A DNA stretch of 64,000 nt, from NCBI RefSeq assembly GCF_003031585.1, contig NZ_PWAA01000011.1, positions 1 through 64,000 on the forward strand. Direction: 5' to 3'. A program made the translations under genes and the position numbers. Positions 63,331-64,000 of the stretch are shown in pieces (the stretch's first letter is position 1; each line of letters starts with the position of its first letter). The notes beneath the pieces were generated by a model, which saw only the letters and a list, made by a program, of their open reading frames with translations, made no database searches and was not told where the DNA came from. This DNA comes from Thalassobius sp. I31.1. Lineage in GTDB: Bacteria; Pseudomonadota; Alphaproteobacteria; Rhodobacterales; Rhodobacteraceae.

Positions 63331-64000
63331 ATGGTTAACTCGATGACAGGCTTTGCCTCCGGCCAGGGGGCATCAGATGGGTTCAGCTGGACGTGGGAAT
63401 TGCGTTCTGTAAATGCACGCGGGCTTGATCTGCGCCTGCGGGTGCCGGATTGGCTGCCGGGCCTGGAACAGAAGCTGCGCGCGACGGTCGGGGATGCGCT
63501 GACGCGTGGTGCAGTGACCCTGAACCTGCGCCTGTCACGTGAAGAAAATACCGGCCAGGTACAGCTTGATACCCAGGCGCTGCAGGCCGCTCTGAAAAGC
63601 CTGTCAGCCATTGAACTGGAAGCACGCGCCGTCGGGGTTGCGCTGGCGACACCCACCGCGATGGATCTGATGAAGCTGCCGGGCATTGTGCAGGCGGCTG
63701 CGGATGTAACAGAACCAACTGTTCTTGCCGCAGTTGTGCAGGCCGATTTTGTGCCGGTGCTGGCGGATTTCCTTGCGATGCGGGTGCGTGAGGGCGCAGC
63801 GCTGGAACAGATCATTTCCGGTCAGCTGGATGAGATCGAAACTCTGGTCACAACCGCACAACAACAGGCCAAAGATCGTCTGCCCCAGATGGAAACTGCG
63901 TTGCGGGACAATCTGAATCGCGTGCTGGCGAACAGTGATGGCCTGGATGAGGCCCGCCTTGCCCAGGAAATCGCGGTTCTGGTGGTGAAATCCGATGTGA
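63331..64000 (+). CDS. yicC: YicC-family endoribonuclease, 5' part
   Basis: The gene runs off the window after 223 codons. The start (MVNSMTGFASGQG) and the block LRSVNARGLDLRLRVPDWLP are the YicC N-terminal signature. YicC is implicated in RNA decay in other bacteria. The ATG at 63331 is chosen; the ATG at 63343 (MTGFAS) is a close alternative with better spacing from the AGGA box. The missing C-terminal DUF1732 domain would lie just beyond the window. Confidence 0.88.
   Translation, partial: MVNSMTGFASGQGASDGFSWTWELRSVNARGLDLRLRVPDWLPGLEQKLRATVGDALTRGAVTLNLRLSREENTGQVQLDTQALQAALKSLSAIELEARAVGVALATPTAMDLMKLPGIVQAAADVTEPTVLAAVVQADFVPVLADFLAMRVREGAALEQIISGQLDEIETLVTTAQQQAKDRLPQMETALRDNLNRVLANSDGLDEARLAQEIAVLVVKSDV

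Overview
The window looks like a chromosome segment of a marine-type alphaproteobacterium of the order Rhodobacterales (roseobacter group). The evidence is the gene set: a TakP-like TRAP transporter, the ornithine-lipid acyltransferase OlsB, DUF2852 and DUF2927 proteins, a DksA with one zinc-finger cysteine, a two-domain-length dCTP deaminase, class II DAHP synthase, the bacterial leucyltransferase Bpt, and the order yceD / rpmF-plsX-fabH-ihfA-merR. Most core genes are GC-rich. The sequence is less GC-rich in bases 1-7,400 and around 55-57 kb. No rRNA, CRISPR array or prophage was seen; one tRNA (Pro, GGG) is present.

Bases 1-7,400 are accessory DNA. They hold an IS3-family element cut by the window edge, an AraC-type regulator gene broken by a frameshift and by that IS, a secreted ConA-like protein, a NUC1 endonuclease with a lamin-tail domain, and a fossil of a Tni/Tn7-like transposon in which a DDE integrase fragment is fused to a TniB-like ATPase tail. 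A frameshifted sulfotransferase gene follows, bracketed by two diverged direct repeats that each contain a TGTCGAAA/TTTCGACA dyad.

Bases 7,400-9,400 form a quorum-sensing locus: luxI, a full LuxR, and a divergent LuxR-like receptor that keeps the ligand-binding residues but has lost its DNA-binding domain. A lux-box-like dyad lies upstream of luxI.

Bases 9,500-12,100 are ilvI-ilvH. A 20-residue leader peptide rich in Leu, Val and Ile and an attenuator hairpin precede them. A TRAP transporter (13.2-17.7 kb) with an unusually long large permease follows, then bpt, DUF2852, a YbaK-like deacylase, glnE, an RlmI-like methyltransferase coupled to a PIN protein, and a minus-strand operon MoxR / GNAT / DUF2927 / 56-aa membrane protein / VWA / M48 protease.

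Bases 29.9-52.4 kb are mostly housekeeping: dksA, a cytochrome c, xthA, an A-type Fe-S carrier, dgt, then argS, a SPOR protein, nagZ, scpA and scpB in a row. Next come an MFS exporter divergent from an Lrp-type regulator, dcd, tRNA-Pro, the fatty-acid/L32/IHF cluster, bamE, olsB and an ABC-F ATPase. A tandem array of eight TTTTCTAG units sits at 32.49-32.55 kb.

Bases 52.4-59.6 kb are a branched-chain-amino-acid-type ABC transporter (livK, livG, livF, livH, livM). Three secreted proteins of unknown function are embedded in it, two of them recent paralogues and one overlapping both livG and livF. A GlxA-type regulator, class II DAHP synthase, a PAS_5 protein and the start of yicC complete the window.
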